From JAJFUE01 sp041687335 (GTDB taxonomy: Bacteria; Sumerlaeota; Sumerlaeia; MVZB01), in contig JAWLCE010000018.1 of the NCBI GenBank assembly GCA_041687335.1, positions 1 to 64,000 on the forward strand: a stretch of DNA of 64,000 nucleotides, in the 5' to 3' direction. The position numbers and the translations under genes were made by a program. Below, in pieces: positions 16,936 through 26,725 of the stretch (positions within the stretch are counted from its first letter, which is position 1; every line of letters begins with the position of its first letter). The notes under the pieces are model-generated. The model did not search any database. It was not told the origin of the DNA and saw only the letters and a list, made by a program, of their open reading frames with translations.

Positions 16936-17788
16936 CCAACCCCGATTGGAAATCACTCCGGAGCTGCGACGGCTGCTGCGGGCGGCGCTTGCCGAGGACC
17001 TTGGCCCAGGTGATGTCACGACTGATTCGATCGTGCCGGCGCGCCTGCGCGGGCGAGGGGAGATCATCGCCAAGGCTGCTGGCGTTTTGTGTGGCTGCCA
17101 GGTTGCGAACGAAATCTGGCGGTTGGTCAGCCGCAAGGTGGAGCTGAACTGGCTGGTGCGAGACGGTGAGCGGGTGGAGCCGGGCCGGCGGGTGGTCGAG
17201 CTGGCGGGGCCGATGCGAGGGCTGCTGGTGGGAGAGCGGGTGGCGCTTAACTTCCTGCAGCGCCTGTCGGGCATCGCGACCCTGGCGGCGCAATTCCATG
17301 ACGCAGCCGGCGGCGCGGCCGGGCCGCTGATCTGCGACACACGCAAGACGACACCACTCTGGCGGCGGTTGGAGCGTTATGCCGTTGCGATCGGCGGTGG
17401 CTGTAACCATCGGTTTGGCCTGTTTGACATGGTCCTGATCAAGGAAAACCATGCGCGGGCGGCGGGCGGCCTGGATGAGGCGATCCGGCGGGCGCGGGCC
17501 GGGGTGCCCAAACTGCGGATTGCCGCCGAGGCGCGGGACCTGGACGAGGTGCGCCAGTGCTGCGAGGGCCGGGTGGATCTGATCCTGCTTGATAATTTCA
17601 CGGCGGCTCGTGCCCGCCAGGCGATCGAGCGCTTCCGCCCATTTGGCATCCCATTCGAAATCAGCGGCGGGGTCAGCCTGCGCAACATCGGGGCCTATGC
17701 GCGAGCAGGCGCCGATCGGATATCGATCGGCGCCCTGACGCACTCGGCACCGGCGCTGGACCTGTCGGCCCAGTTCCATCAACTGTAA
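16925..17788 (+). CDS. nadC: Nicotinate-nucleotide pyrophosphorylase (carboxylating)
   Basis: A 287-residue quinolinate phosphoribosyltransferase that makes nicotinate mononucleotide from quinolinate and PRPP in NAD synthesis. Motifs: EDLGPGDVTTD near the start, FLQRLSGIATLA, CDTRKTTPLWRRLE, VAIGGGCNHRFGLFDMVLI with KENH, and LILLDNF. The start at 16925 has GGAG 8 bases before it and lies inside the end of panB; an in-frame start at 16877 is less likely. NadA and NadB are not in the window. It ends 6 bases from the convergent Nfu gene. Confidence 0.95.
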   Translation: MTRNQPRLEITPELRRLLRAALAEDLGPGDVTTDSIVPARLRGRGEIIAKAAGVLCGCQVANEIWRLVSRKVELNWLVRDGERVEPGRRVVELAGPMRGLLVGERVALNFLQRLSGIATLAAQFHDAAGGAAGPLICDTRKTTPLWRRLERYAVAIGGGCNHRFGLFDMVLIKENHARAAGGLDEAIRRARAGVPKLRIAAEARDLDEVRQCCEGRVDLILLDNFTAARARQAIERFRPFGIPFEISGGVSLRNIGAYARAGADRISIGALTHSAPALDLSAQFHQL

Positions 17789-17794
17789 ATTTTT

Positions 17795-18349
17795 TTAGAT
17801 CGCCTCGACGGCGAGCACTTCGGGGAAGGATTCCTGAAGCCGCCGCTCGATTCCCATCTTGAGCGTCATCGTCGCACTCGGGCAGCCCGAGCAGGCTCCG
17901 CGCAGGTGCAGGTGGACGATGCCGTTCTCGAAACCGCCAAAGAGCACGTCGCCGCCATCCATGGCCACCGCCGGCCGAATTTCCTGCTCAATGATGCGGA
18001 CGATGCCCTCGGCGACTTCGTTTTCGGGGCGCGCCGCGATCTCGGGCACCGGACCCGTCAGGAACGGCTCGCCCGATTCGATGTGTTCATGAATCTTCTC
18101 GGCGACCTGGGGAGCCAACTCGCGCCAATTGACCTCGCCGAGGGCCGTCACAGTGACAAAATTTGGCCCCAGCAGCACGCCTGACACCGCCGGAAGTTTG
18201 AACAACTGCCGGGCCAACGGAGAGCTTTCAGCCTGTTCGGCGGAGATGAAATCAGCCGTGCCGCGCTCGAGCACCGGCTGGTTGATGACGAAGCGTACGC
18301 TGCCGGGATTGGGGGTCGGTTCGGGGCGGATCATAAGCTCTTGGGCCAT
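17795..18349 (-). CDS. Nfu-type iron-sulfur scaffold protein
   Basis: A 184-residue protein with an N-terminal Nfu domain (PTPNPGSVRFVINQPVL, FKLPAVSGVLLGPNFVTV) and a C-terminal NifU-like domain. The latter has MDGGDV and the cluster-binding CxxC in LRGACSGCPSATMTLK. Such proteins carry [4Fe-4S] clusters to target enzymes in the cytoplasm. Possible clients here include the type-4 uracil-DNA glycosylase and LarE. It is a single-gene unit, convergent with nadC. Confidence 0.92.
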   Translation of the reverse strand: MAQELMIRPEPTPNPGSVRFVINQPVLERGTADFISAEQAESSPLARQLFKLPAVSGVLLGPNFVTVTALGEVNWRELAPQVAEKIHEHIESGEPFLTGPVPEIAARPENEVAEGIVRIIEQEIRPAVAMDGGDVLFGGFENGIVHLHLRGACSGCPSATMTLKMGIERRLQESFPEVLAVEAI

Positions 18350-18448
18350 GGAGGGTCTCCTGAGAAGGAAGCAAAAATGGTGGGCCGTCGCGCCTGACCG
18401 GCCGCCGCCCCGCGTTACACTTCATTAAATCATTCATCTGCCGGACCG

Positions 18449-20557
18449 TCAACCCGCCCGCTCAATCCTTAAGCTGTCAGGGGGGGCGCCGGCGAGGGCG
18501 TGCGGTTCGCTGGTCTGGCTCAGGAGCGCGGAATAAAGCCCACCCTGCGCGGCCAGTTGGTCATGGGAACCCTGCTCGACGATGCGCCCCTCATTGAGCA
18601 CATAGATGCAATCGGCATCACGCACGGTGGAAATGCGGTGGGCAATGATAAAGGTGGTGCGGCCTTCCATCAGGCGGGTCAGCGCCTCCTGGACAAGCGA
18701 CTGGGAATGGGAATCGAGGGCCGAGGTCGCCTCGTCCAAGATCAGGATTTGGGGGTCGCGGTACAGCGCGCGGGCGATCGCGAGCCGCTGTCGCTGACCG
18801 CCGCTCAGGCGCGCGCCGGTAGGTCCAACCATCGTCTGGTAGTCCAAGCCGCCATCGAGGCGCATGATGAAATCGTGCGCGTTGGCGGCGCGGGCGGCGG
18901 CTTCGACCCGCTCCATGTCGATCTCGTCCGCGCCGTAGGCGATATTCTGTGCGATGGTATCATCAAAAAGCACGGTGTCCTGGGTGACGATCGCCAGCCG
19001 GGCGCGCCAGTCGGCCATCCGCAGGCGCGTCAGTTCCACCCCATCGATGAGAACCCGGCCCTCACCGGCATCGAAGAGGCGGGCGAGGATGTTGACCAGC
19101 GTGGTCTTGCCCGAGCCGCTGGGGCCGACAAATGCGACACGCCGCCCGGCTTCGACACGCAGTGAGATCCCACGCAGCACTTGTTTGTCCTGATAGCAGA
19201 AATCAACGTCTTGAAACTCGATGGCCTCGCGCAGGCGCTCGAAGGGCAGCGCGTCGGGGACCTCCTTTATTGCCGGCCGCAGGTCGAGCATCTGACTCAT
19301 GCGCTCGCCGCTGACGCGCGCCACCTGCCATTTGTTGACCAGGCTGGCGAGTCCGCGCATCGGCCGATGCAGGCGCGACATCGCGACGAGGTAGGCGACG
19401 AACTTGGAGAAGGTCATGTTGTCGGCGGACAGCAGGGGCCAGCCCATTACGCCGACGTCCCGGCCGACGATGATCATCCACCCGCCCACCAGGATGACGC
19501 CACCGGCGGCGACGGTGCCGAACCACTCCATGATCGGGCGGCTGGCGAACTTGGCGACCCGACGCGCCATCATGTATTTGAAAAGTGACTGGGTGCGGGC
19601 GTGGAACTTCTTGACTTCTGTGGTCTCGGTGCCGAAGGCCTTGACCAAACGGATGTTATTGAGCGATTCGGTCATGGCGAGCGAAAGCTGGTCAGCTCGT
19701 TTTTTTTCCTGGCGCGTGTTCTTGCGCAGGGCACGGGCAAAGTTATAGAGGATTCCTGTCACGAGCGGGGCGATGATCAGGACCCCCAGCGTCAGTCGCC
19801 AGTCGTAATAGAACATCAGGCCGAGGAGGGCGATGATCGAGAACGGCTCCTGGACGCCGGCGGTGATCATGCTCTCCATGATCGCCTGCATCGAACGGAC
19901 GTCGGAGTTGATGCGCGAGTGCAGCCAGCCGGCCCCCCAGCGATTGAAGTAAAGATAATCCTGGCGAACGATATTGGCGAACAGGTCCTCGCGGATTTGC
20001 AGGTTTGTCCGGTAGAAGGTGTAGGCGAGCTGATATTCGCTCAGGTAGGTGGCCAGACCCTTGATCGTGATCAGCAGGATCAGCGAGACGACCAGGAAAA
20101 CCAGCGCCCGATAAGGTTCGGTGGTTTTCTGTTGCTGATACCAAAGCTCCAGCGCATCGGCCCGGTCAAGAGCCACCCGGACCGGTGGGCGGCTCGTCAG
20201 CCAGTCGGGCAGCCGTTCCTGGGCTCGGGATGCCAGGCTGCGGGGCTCGGAGGTGGGTTGACGGGTCATCAAGCGGGAGATTGCGCCCGCTCCCGCATCC
20301 ATTTCCTCAACCGAGCCATTGCCCGAGAGGATGAAGACGTCGATCGTTTCCTTGATCCAGAGGATGGGCGCGGCGGCCAGCAATCCGACAAGCGCCATGC
20401 CCAGGATCGCCCCGGTGAGGCGGAGCTTGTAAGGTTTGAGGTAGTGGAGGAACGGACCCAGAAACATGGGCGGTATTCTGGCCCAAACCTGCGCCCGCTG
20501 GCCAGTGGAAAGCGGTGCGGGATAAATTTTCAGCCGGAAGGGCAGTAGTGGCTTCAT
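18449..20557 (-). CDS. ABC exporter, MsbA-like (fused permease and ATPase)
   Basis: A 702-residue half-transporter. About 450 residues make the six-helix membrane domain, followed by an ATPase with Walker A GPSGSGKTT, Q-loop VTQDTVLFDD, signature LSGGQRQRLAIARAL, Walker B ILILDEATSALD and the H-loop in IIAHRIST. This matches lipid A or lipid exporters such as MsbA. A long insert after the second helix (about residues 85-125) makes it larger than the usual 580-600. It probably flips lipid-linked material across the inner membrane. The start at 20557 is not supported by a strong ribosome site; an internal ATG at 20467 is an alternative. Confidence 0.85.
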   Translation of the reverse strand: MKPLLPFRLKIYPAPLSTGQRAQVWARIPPMFLGPFLHYLKPYKLRLTGAILGMALVGLLAAAPILWIKETIDVFILSGNGSVEEMDAGAGAISRLMTRQPTSEPRSLASRAQERLPDWLTSRPPVRVALDRADALELWYQQQKTTEPYRALVFLVVSLILLITIKGLATYLSEYQLAYTFYRTNLQIREDLFANIVRQDYLYFNRWGAGWLHSRINSDVRSMQAIMESMITAGVQEPFSIIALLGLMFYYDWRLTLGVLIIAPLVTGILYNFARALRKNTRQEKKRADQLSLAMTESLNNIRLVKAFGTETTEVKKFHARTQSLFKYMMARRVAKFASRPIMEWFGTVAAGGVILVGGWMIIVGRDVGVMGWPLLSADNMTFSKFVAYLVAMSRLHRPMRGLASLVNKWQVARVSGERMSQMLDLRPAIKEVPDALPFERLREAIEFQDVDFCYQDKQVLRGISLRVEAGRRVAFVGPSGSGKTTLVNILARLFDAGEGRVLIDGVELTRLRMADWRARLAIVTQDTVLFDDTIAQNIAYGADEIDMERVEAAARAANAHDFIMRLDGGLDYQTMVGPTGARLSGGQRQRLAIARALYRDPQILILDEATSALDSHSQSLVQEALTRLMEGRTTFIIAHRISTVRDADCIYVLNEGRIVEQGSHDQLAAQGGLYSALLSQTSEPHALAGAPPDSLRIERAG

Positions 20558-20689
20558 TCAGGCTTCGTGAGCCGCAGGATCAGGGTTGCGCCGATATGAA
20601 CGATGAGAATGACTGACTAAAATGAGCCGACGTCATCGACGTTTCACCGGACAAGTTACCGCCGCCACGCGGCGAGGGAGAAGTTATGT

Positions 20690-21340
20690 ATGCTGTTCCG
20701 CAATATGATCCTCTGGTCATGCACCGTATGGGCGCTGGCCTGGGTTGCACCACGTGCCGAGGCGCTGCTGGTTGGTCCTGCGCCAGGTAATAACCCCTAC
20801 ACCACCTTGTATTACCATACTGGTGGGACCCATTACCTCCTGCCCGAGACGAGCGTGTCCTTTGGCGCGGGTCATCCCTACTGGATTAAGCAGCTCGATG
20901 CCTCGGGCGCGGTATCGGACGTGCATCGCCCGGTGCTGAGTGTTGGCGACACGCTGAAGATGGTTGAGTACATCCGGATTACGGGTGATCAACCGATGGC
21001 CAACTGGAGTGAGGTTTTCAGCGTGGACGGTTGGTCCTTCCAATCGGCGGTCATTTATCTTGGTGAAACGGCCGCAGAAATCGATGGCCTCAATGTATCG
21101 ACAAATCAGAATGTGCTGCAGATGCAGTTTGATCCCGTGGCGGCCGGAGCCTTGCTCCGTATTGAGAAAACGCTTCGATTCGACGGGCTCAATTCCCATC
21201 TTGGCTCTGATCAGTGGGGTTCGGACCGGATTTTGATCCGCCAGTTTGCGGCCCCATTCATTCCGGAGCCGGCAACCCTGAGCCTTCTGGCGTTGGGGAT
21301 GAGCAGCATGGTCACTGTGATGCGCCGCCGAAAAAGTTGA
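20690..21340 (+). CDS. PEP-CTERM sorting-domain protein
   Basis: A 216-residue secreted protein with an N-terminal signal peptide (hydrophobic WSCTVWALAWVA, then APRAEA) and the C-terminal tripartite tail of exosortase substrates: PEPATLSLLALG, a short hydrophobic stretch and the basic end MRRRKS. The middle is beta-rich with no known family. Exosortase would cleave at PEP and release the protein to the surface or exopolysaccharide; no exosortase gene is in the window. GAGGGAG lies 9 bases before the ATG at 20690; an ATG at 20686 is out of frame. Confidence 0.85.
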   Translation: MLFRNMILWSCTVWALAWVAPRAEALLVGPAPGNNPYTTLYYHTGGTHYLLPETSVSFGAGHPYWIKQLDASGAVSDVHRPVLSVGDTLKMVEYIRITGDQPMANWSEVFSVDGWSFQSAVIYLGETAAEIDGLNVSTNQNVLQMQFDPVAAGALLRIEKTLRFDGLNSHLGSDQWGSDRILIRQFAAPFIPEPATLSLLALGMSSMVTVMRRRKS

Positions 21341-21370
21341 GCTACATCCAAGCATTTGCCAATCATCTTG

Positions 21371-21400
21371 CCGGCGGACCACCCGCCGGTATTTCTTTGG
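21371..21400 (+). terminator. Possible weak terminator after the PEP-CTERM gene
   Basis: CCGGCGG (21371-21377) and CCGCCGG (21383-21389) form a perfect 7-bp stem with a 5-base loop, followed by TATTTCTTTGG. The T-run is interrupted, so strength is uncertain. It lies 30 bases after the stop codon. Confidence 0.45.
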
Positions 21401-21538
21401 GGAGAAACCCCCACCCCCGGCTCGTCGCGCCACCCGATAGGAGCCTCAAATGACTTCTGTTAGAGTCAGATCAGGTTGCATTTTATCATGGCGGCTCGTC
21501 GGATCGGCCGCCTCATTGAGATGCCAAGGAGGCAGACG

Positions 21539-22309
21539 ATGAAAATAGCCAGAATGATGATTGGATTGCTGGGAGGAGGGCTGCTACTTGGGCCTTTGGC
21601 GGCCCAAGAGGCGCGGGAGTCCCAACCGCGCCAATTCTCATTTATCGATCCCAATCCTGTTTACGAGCAGGAAACCACTACTGTTCGTGAATATCGCTAT
21701 GTTGAGCCGCACCAACGAGGTGAACGGGATGGCGCGCAGCTCAACGGCCAGGTGCACTATAATGGACGCGAAACGAGACGCAGTGAACGCCGCCCCGAGC
21801 CGATCGTTCCGGTGATCGAACCGAGCATCTGGGGCGAGGTTCAGCCAGGGGAGCGGTTCCGACTGCGGGCTCTGGAGGAGCCTGATGGGGCGCTCTATCT
21901 GCAGGATGCGCGCATCGAGCCATTGGATGCGCCGCGCGGGGAGTCTCCGGCGCGGGTAAGGGTCCAAGTGCCCGAGGAGGAGCGCCTGGCGCCAAGACCG
22001 CCGACCGACGCTGAGGCCCGGGTGCAGCTGAGCGGCAGGATCACACGGCTGGGCAGCATAGACCATCAGGGGCTGCTGGGGCAATTGATCGTGGCCGAGG
22101 TTGAGAGGGAGGACGGCCGGAGACATGTGGTCGACTTGGGGCCTGAGAGGTTGCTGCGTCAGTTGCCGCTGGTGGTCGGCCGGCAGATCGAGGTGTTGGC
22201 CGTCCCGGGTCGGGTCGGGATGCAGGCGGGACTGGTCGCACAGCAGCTTCGTATCGATGGCCGTCTGATCCGGATTGGTGAGACTGCTCGAGACGAGCAG
22301 CCCCGCTAG
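21539..22309 (+). CDS. Secreted protein with an OB-fold-like C-terminal domain
   Basis: A 256-residue protein with a signal peptide (MKIARMMIGLLGGGLLLGPL, then AAQEA). A polar Arg/Glu-rich region follows. The C-terminal half is rich in beta strands: SGRITRLGSIDHQGLLGQLI, then EREDGRRHVVDLGP and QIEVLAVPGRVGMQAGLVA. The pattern resembles bacterial OB-fold modules, with a possible weaker copy earlier (SIWGEVQPGERFRLRALEEP). I cannot name the family with confidence. AAGGAGG lies 6 bases before the chosen ATG, so the upstream in-frame ATG at 21476 was rejected. A terminator follows at 22421. Confidence 0.6.
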   Translation: MKIARMMIGLLGGGLLLGPLAAQEARESQPRQFSFIDPNPVYEQETTTVREYRYVEPHQRGERDGAQLNGQVHYNGRETRRSERRPEPIVPVIEPSIWGEVQPGERFRLRALEEPDGALYLQDARIEPLDAPRGESPARVRVQVPEEERLAPRPPTDAEARVQLSGRITRLGSIDHQGLLGQLIVAEVEREDGRRHVVDLGPERLLRQLPLVVGRQIEVLAVPGRVGMQAGLVAQQLRIDGRLIRIGETARDEQPR

Positions 22310-22672
22310 CAGATTTTTAACTTCAGAGCGGTTGCCGAGGGCGGAAGCATCGTTTGGCTTTTGCTTCACCGCTATTTGGCACTTCCGACACCAGCTCAAA
22401 GATGTCGCACTGCAGGATATCCGGAGGGCGATGCACCCTCCGGTAATTTTTTAGTGCTGGCGGCGCAAAATCGATCAATCTGTCTGTCTTGGTTGCATAA
22501 GACGGGGCTGGGGGGTGTCATATGACCGGCCGGATCGAAAATTCAGTCCCTCATTGACAGGGTCAACTGTATCTGGGAGCATGAAGCCGCTTGGGATAGT
22601 CGTCGATCTGACTACCTACCCGGCCTTGAAGAACGAGACGGAGCCTGCGGGGCTGAAAGGGTGCAACAGGCC
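22310..22672. other. Intergenic region upstream of mreB
   Basis: About 360 bases without a gene. It contains the terminator at 22421-22452. A TTGACA box (22554-22559) could be the -35 of an mreB promoter, but no convincing -10 lies 16-18 bases downstream (GAGCAT at 22577 is the best). Nothing else is recognised. Confidence 0.5.
22421..22452 (+). terminator. Rho-independent terminator after the secreted OB-like gene
   Basis: CCGGAGGG (22421-22428) and CCCTCCGG (22436-22443) form a perfect 8-bp stem with a 7-base loop, followed by TAATTTTTT. It lies 111 bases after the stop and before mreB. Confidence 0.85.
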
Positions 22673-23716
<1,044 letters not shown>

Positions 23717-23728
23717 TCATTGCCAACC

Positions 23729-24394
23729 ATGACGACCCCGCCCCCCTTCGACGCCATCATCTTCGACATGGACGGCGTGCTGTTTGATTCGGAAGCGATT
23801 CATGTGCGCGCGTGGGCCGAGATGGGGCAGCGCCATGACCTGGGGTTTGACAGCGAGTGGGTGCGCGGATGGATCGGCCGGCCGGACGTCGAGCTGGTGG
23901 CCTGCCTGCGCGAGCGCCACAACGGCTCCCGGGACCTGGACTCCATTTCTCAAGAAAAATTGGCAAGATTCATTGAACTGACGACGCTTGAATTGCAGCC
24001 TTTTGCCGGTCTGGTCGAGCGGCTGGCGCAGCTGCGCGCGGACGGGCGGCCAATCGCCATCTGCACATCGACCACGACTGCGGAGGCTCGGCGAATGCTG
24101 GCCGCGACCGGGTTGGCGCCCTATTTTGAAACCATGGTGGCCGCTGAGGATGTGAGCCGTCACAAGCCGGCACCCGATGCCTACCTGGAGGCGGCGCGGC
24201 GGTTGGAGCTGACCCCGGACCGCTGCGCGGTGATTGAGGATTCACCCACAGGGGTTGCGGCGGCGCGGGCGGCCGGCTGCCTGACGATAGCGGTGACGAC
24301 CAGCTTTGCAGCGGCAGAACTGGCCGCCGCCGACCATGTGATGGCGACAACGGTCGAAGCGCTTGATTGGCTCAGCCGGTCAGTCCCTCGTTGA
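23729..24394 (+). CDS. HAD-superfamily phosphatase (beta-phosphoglucomutase-like)
   Basis: A 221-residue HAD hydrolase with motif I FDMDGVLFDSE, motif II ICTSTT, the motif III lysine in SRHKPAPDAY and motif IV VIEDSPTGVAAARAAGC. The helical cap (about 20-85) places it near beta-phosphoglucomutase and sugar-phosphate phosphatases. The substrate is unknown. The gene follows mreB by 12 bases; the ATG at 23729 was chosen over a TTG at 23720. Its 3' end overlaps the convergent larE by 23 bases. Confidence 0.88.
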   Translation: MTTPPPFDAIIFDMDGVLFDSEAIHVRAWAEMGQRHDLGFDSEWVRGWIGRPDVELVACLRERHNGSRDLDSISQEKLARFIELTTLELQPFAGLVERLAQLRADGRPIAICTSTTTAEARRMLAATGLAPYFETMVAAEDVSRHKPAPDAYLEAARRLELTPDRCAVIEDSPTGVAAARAAGCLTIAVTTSFAAAELAAADHVMATTVEALDWLSRSVPR

Positions 24395-25211
24395 GGCTGC
24401 CGGTGCGGTAGCCTCGCTCGTCGATTTCAACTTTTTCAAAACCAAGCCCCAGCAAGTGCGCAATCAGTTCCGCGCGCAGTTGGGCGTCTTCGAGTCGGGG
24501 CAGCTCGGCGGGGGCGACTTCGACGCTGGCGTGGTCGCCGCGATGGCGCACGCGCACCTGACGGAAGCCGCGCTGGCGCAGGAAACGCTCGCCATCGGCC
24601 ACCTGCTCGAGCTTGCGGCGGTCGATCTCGACGCCATATGCGATGCGCGAGGAGAGACAGGGGTTGGAGGGCTTGTCCCAACTGGACAGGCCCAGGGCGC
24701 GGGCCAGGTCGCGAATTTCCTGTTTGCTGAGGTCGGCTTCGCGCAGCGGACTGATGACCTCAAGCTCGCGGACGGCCGCCAGACCGGGCCGCCAGTCGCC
24801 CATATCGTCGGCGTTGGAGCCCTCGATGACGGCGCGCGCGCCCAGTTCGATGGCCAGCGCCTGAATGCGGCTGAAGAGTTCATGCTTGCAGAAATAACAG
24901 CGGTTGGTGGGATTGGCCGCGTAGTTTTCGATCGCCAGCTCGCTATAGGAGACTTCATGGAGTTGGCAACCGTGGTCGTGGGCCTGGGCGGAGGCCAGCT
25001 CGTATTCCTCGGGGGTCAGCGTCTCGGAGCGGGCGATGACGCCGATGCAGTCCTTGGCCAGCGCCAGCGTGCCGATCTTGAGCAGCAGCGAGGAGTCGAC
25101 CCCGCCGGAATAGGCCACCAGCACGCGGCCCAAGCCTGTCATGCGCTCAAAGACACGGTCGAACTTGGCACGGTGCGGGAGCCGGTTCCAGTCGATCTCG
25201 AGAGATGGCAT
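24372..25211 (-). CDS. larE: ATP-dependent sulfur transferase LarE
   Basis: A 279-residue N-type ATP pyrophosphatase. The PP-loop is VAYSGGVDSSLLLK, with EGSNADDMGDWRPGLAAV and the PCLSSRIAYG motif containing the cysteine that donates sulfur to the nickel-pincer cofactor in Lactiplantibacillus LarE. This protein also has a CYFC pair; I recall three-cysteine LarE proteins that bind a [4Fe-4S] cluster and are not sacrificial, and this looks like that type. LarB, LarC and the lactate racemase LarA are not in the window. It lies 96 bases downstream of the NDH-2 gene on the same strand. Confidence 0.9.
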   Translation of the reverse strand: MPSLEIDWNRLPHRAKFDRVFERMTGLGRVLVAYSGGVDSSLLLKIGTLALAKDCIGVIARSETLTPEEYELASAQAHDHGCQLHEVSYSELAIENYAANPTNRCYFCKHELFSRIQALAIELGARAVIEGSNADDMGDWRPGLAAVRELEVISPLREADLSKQEIRDLARALGLSSWDKPSNPCLSSRIAYGVEIDRRKLEQVADGERFLRQRGFRQVRVRHRGDHASVEVAPAELPRLEDAQLRAELIAHLLGLGFEKVEIDERGYRTGSLNEGLTG

Positions 25212-25307
25212 CGTTGGTTCCTGTTATGAACTGACGCCGGCGGACGCCCCGCCGGACGGTGCTGATCATTTTACCCCGGCGGGGCGGCAATTGAAATGGC
25301 AAACGGG

Positions 25308-26630
25308 CTATTGGGGATCTGGAGGGGCGGGGGGAGACGGCGGATCCTGTCGCGGGCGATGCAGCCCCAGTTGAACATGCTCGCCGGGCAGGATCAATTC
25401 CACCGTCCAGTCAAGCATGACCCGCAGGGTACGCCCCAGCCCGGGCATCTTCCACAGGTAGATCGTACGCCAAAGGAACCAGGCGGGGAAGCCGGCCAGC
25501 TTGAGCCCGAATATTTTGGCCACTCCGGATCGCCGGCCCAGCGCGACCACCGAGCCCAGGTTGGCCAGCTGGACCGGACGTGGCGGCCGGCCCTGGATGG
25601 CGCGGGCCATGTTGGCCGCCAATGCAGCGCCCTGGCGTGTAGCGTGCTGGGCAGTGGCGGGGTAGGTGCCGCCTCGCGGATCGGGATTCACGGCGCAGTC
25701 GCCGATAGCCCAGACATTGTCGTGGCCCTGCACGCGCATGGTGTCATCGCAGCGGATGTATCCCCGCTCGTCGGTGGGCAGGCCGATTCTCGCGACCAGT
25801 GGATTGGGCGCGATGCCGGCGGCCCAGATGACGGTGCTGGTGGGCAGCCAGGTGCCATCGGCCAACTGGGCGCGGTCGGGTTCGATCCGCTGGATCGTTG
25901 CGCCCAATCGGATGTCGATACCGCGGCGGGAGAGCCGGTCGGCGGCGAAGCGGGCAAGGTCCTCGTCAAGTGTGGGCAGGATGCGTTCGCGCAGCTCGAC
26001 CAGCGTGACGCGAATCAGATCGGGAGGGACGCGCCGATAGTGACGGCGAGCGGCATGCAGCAGGTCATGGCATTCCCCAGCCAGCTCGACACCGGTGTAG
26101 TTGCCGCCGACGATGACGAAGCTCAGGCTGCGGCGGGCCAGCTCGGGGTCATCGGTCGCCTCGGCCAGTTCCAGCATCTGGATCATCCGATCGCGCAGGC
26201 CAATGCCGTCAGCGAGGTTCTTGAGCTCGAAACCGTGCTCGCGCAGGCCGGGGACCGGCGGCATCAATGTTACGCTGCCCAAGCAGATCGCAAGATGATC
26301 CCACGGGGTCTCGGATGATTGAACATGGCCGGCAGGACGGTAACGGACCCGGCGGCGTTGCAGGTCGACGTCCTCGACCTCGGCCGTGACCAGGCGGGTG
26401 GAACGCACGAACCGTCGCAGGGAAACGACGGCGTGGCGCGGCTCGAGCGTTCCGGTGCTGGCCTCGATCAGCAGTGGCGTGAAGAGGAAGTAATTGGTGC
26501 GGTTGATCAGCAGGACGTCAGCCCCGAGGCGAGTCAAGCGTGGCTCCAGCGCCTGGGCGCAATAGGCGCCGGCAAATCCGCCACCCAGTATGACGATCCG
26601 TGCCGCGGGGCTGTCTGGCTGGGACTCCAT
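25308..26630 (-). CDS. Type II NADH dehydrogenase-like FAD oxidoreductase
   Basis: A 440-residue flavoprotein. The N-terminal FAD fold is RIVILGGGFAGAYCAQAL, the NAD fold is SFVIVGGNYTGVELAGE, and the second FAD motif is NVWAIGDCAVNP. A hydrophobic C-terminal region (AWFLWRTIYLWKMPGL) would anchor it to the inner face of the cytoplasmic membrane. NDH-2 passes electrons from NADH to quinone without pumping protons. A sulfide:quinone reductase is less likely because the paired redox cysteines are not seen. A Pro-rich tail ends the protein. Confidence 0.85.
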   Translation of the reverse strand: MESQPDSPAARIVILGGGFAGAYCAQALEPRLTRLGADVLLINRTNYFLFTPLLIEASTGTLEPRHAVVSLRRFVRSTRLVTAEVEDVDLQRRRVRYRPAGHVQSSETPWDHLAICLGSVTLMPPVPGLREHGFELKNLADGIGLRDRMIQMLELAEATDDPELARRSLSFVIVGGNYTGVELAGECHDLLHAARRHYRRVPPDLIRVTLVELRERILPTLDEDLARFAADRLSRRGIDIRLGATIQRIEPDRAQLADGTWLPTSTVIWAAGIAPNPLVARIGLPTDERGYIRCDDTMRVQGHDNVWAIGDCAVNPDPRGGTYPATAQHATRQGAALAANMARAIQGRPPRPVQLANLGSVVALGRRSGVAKIFGLKLAGFPAWFLWRTIYLWKMPGLGRTLRVMLDWTVELILPGEHVQLGLHRPRQDPPSPPAPPDPQ

Positions 26631-26663
26631 TGTTTCATTTTAGAGCAGCTGAGGGCGGGGGCA

Positions 26664-26702
26664 TAAAAAAAACTCCCCGGCCGCCATCTGGACGGCCGGG
26701 GA
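26664..26702 (-). terminator. Rho-independent terminator after the subtilase gene
   Basis: Read on the minus strand, CCCCGGCCG and CGGCCGGGG form a perfect 9-bp stem with a 9-base loop (plus-strand arms 26675-26683 and 26693-26701), followed by AGTTTTTTTT. It lies 24 bases after the stop of the subtilase and before the NDH-2 start. Confidence 0.9.
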
Positions 26703-26725
26703 AGCTTGAATCGGCGAAGGGGATG

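Noticed and set aside
21390..21480. Riboswitch-like sequence before the secreted OB-like gene
   Set aside because: The G/C-rich runs do not form a known aptamer pattern that I can recognise, and the gene is not metabolic.
22554..22582. Sigma-70 promoter of mreB
   Set aside because: TTGACA is perfect but no acceptable -10 box lies at 16-18 bases, so it is mentioned only in the intergenic entry.
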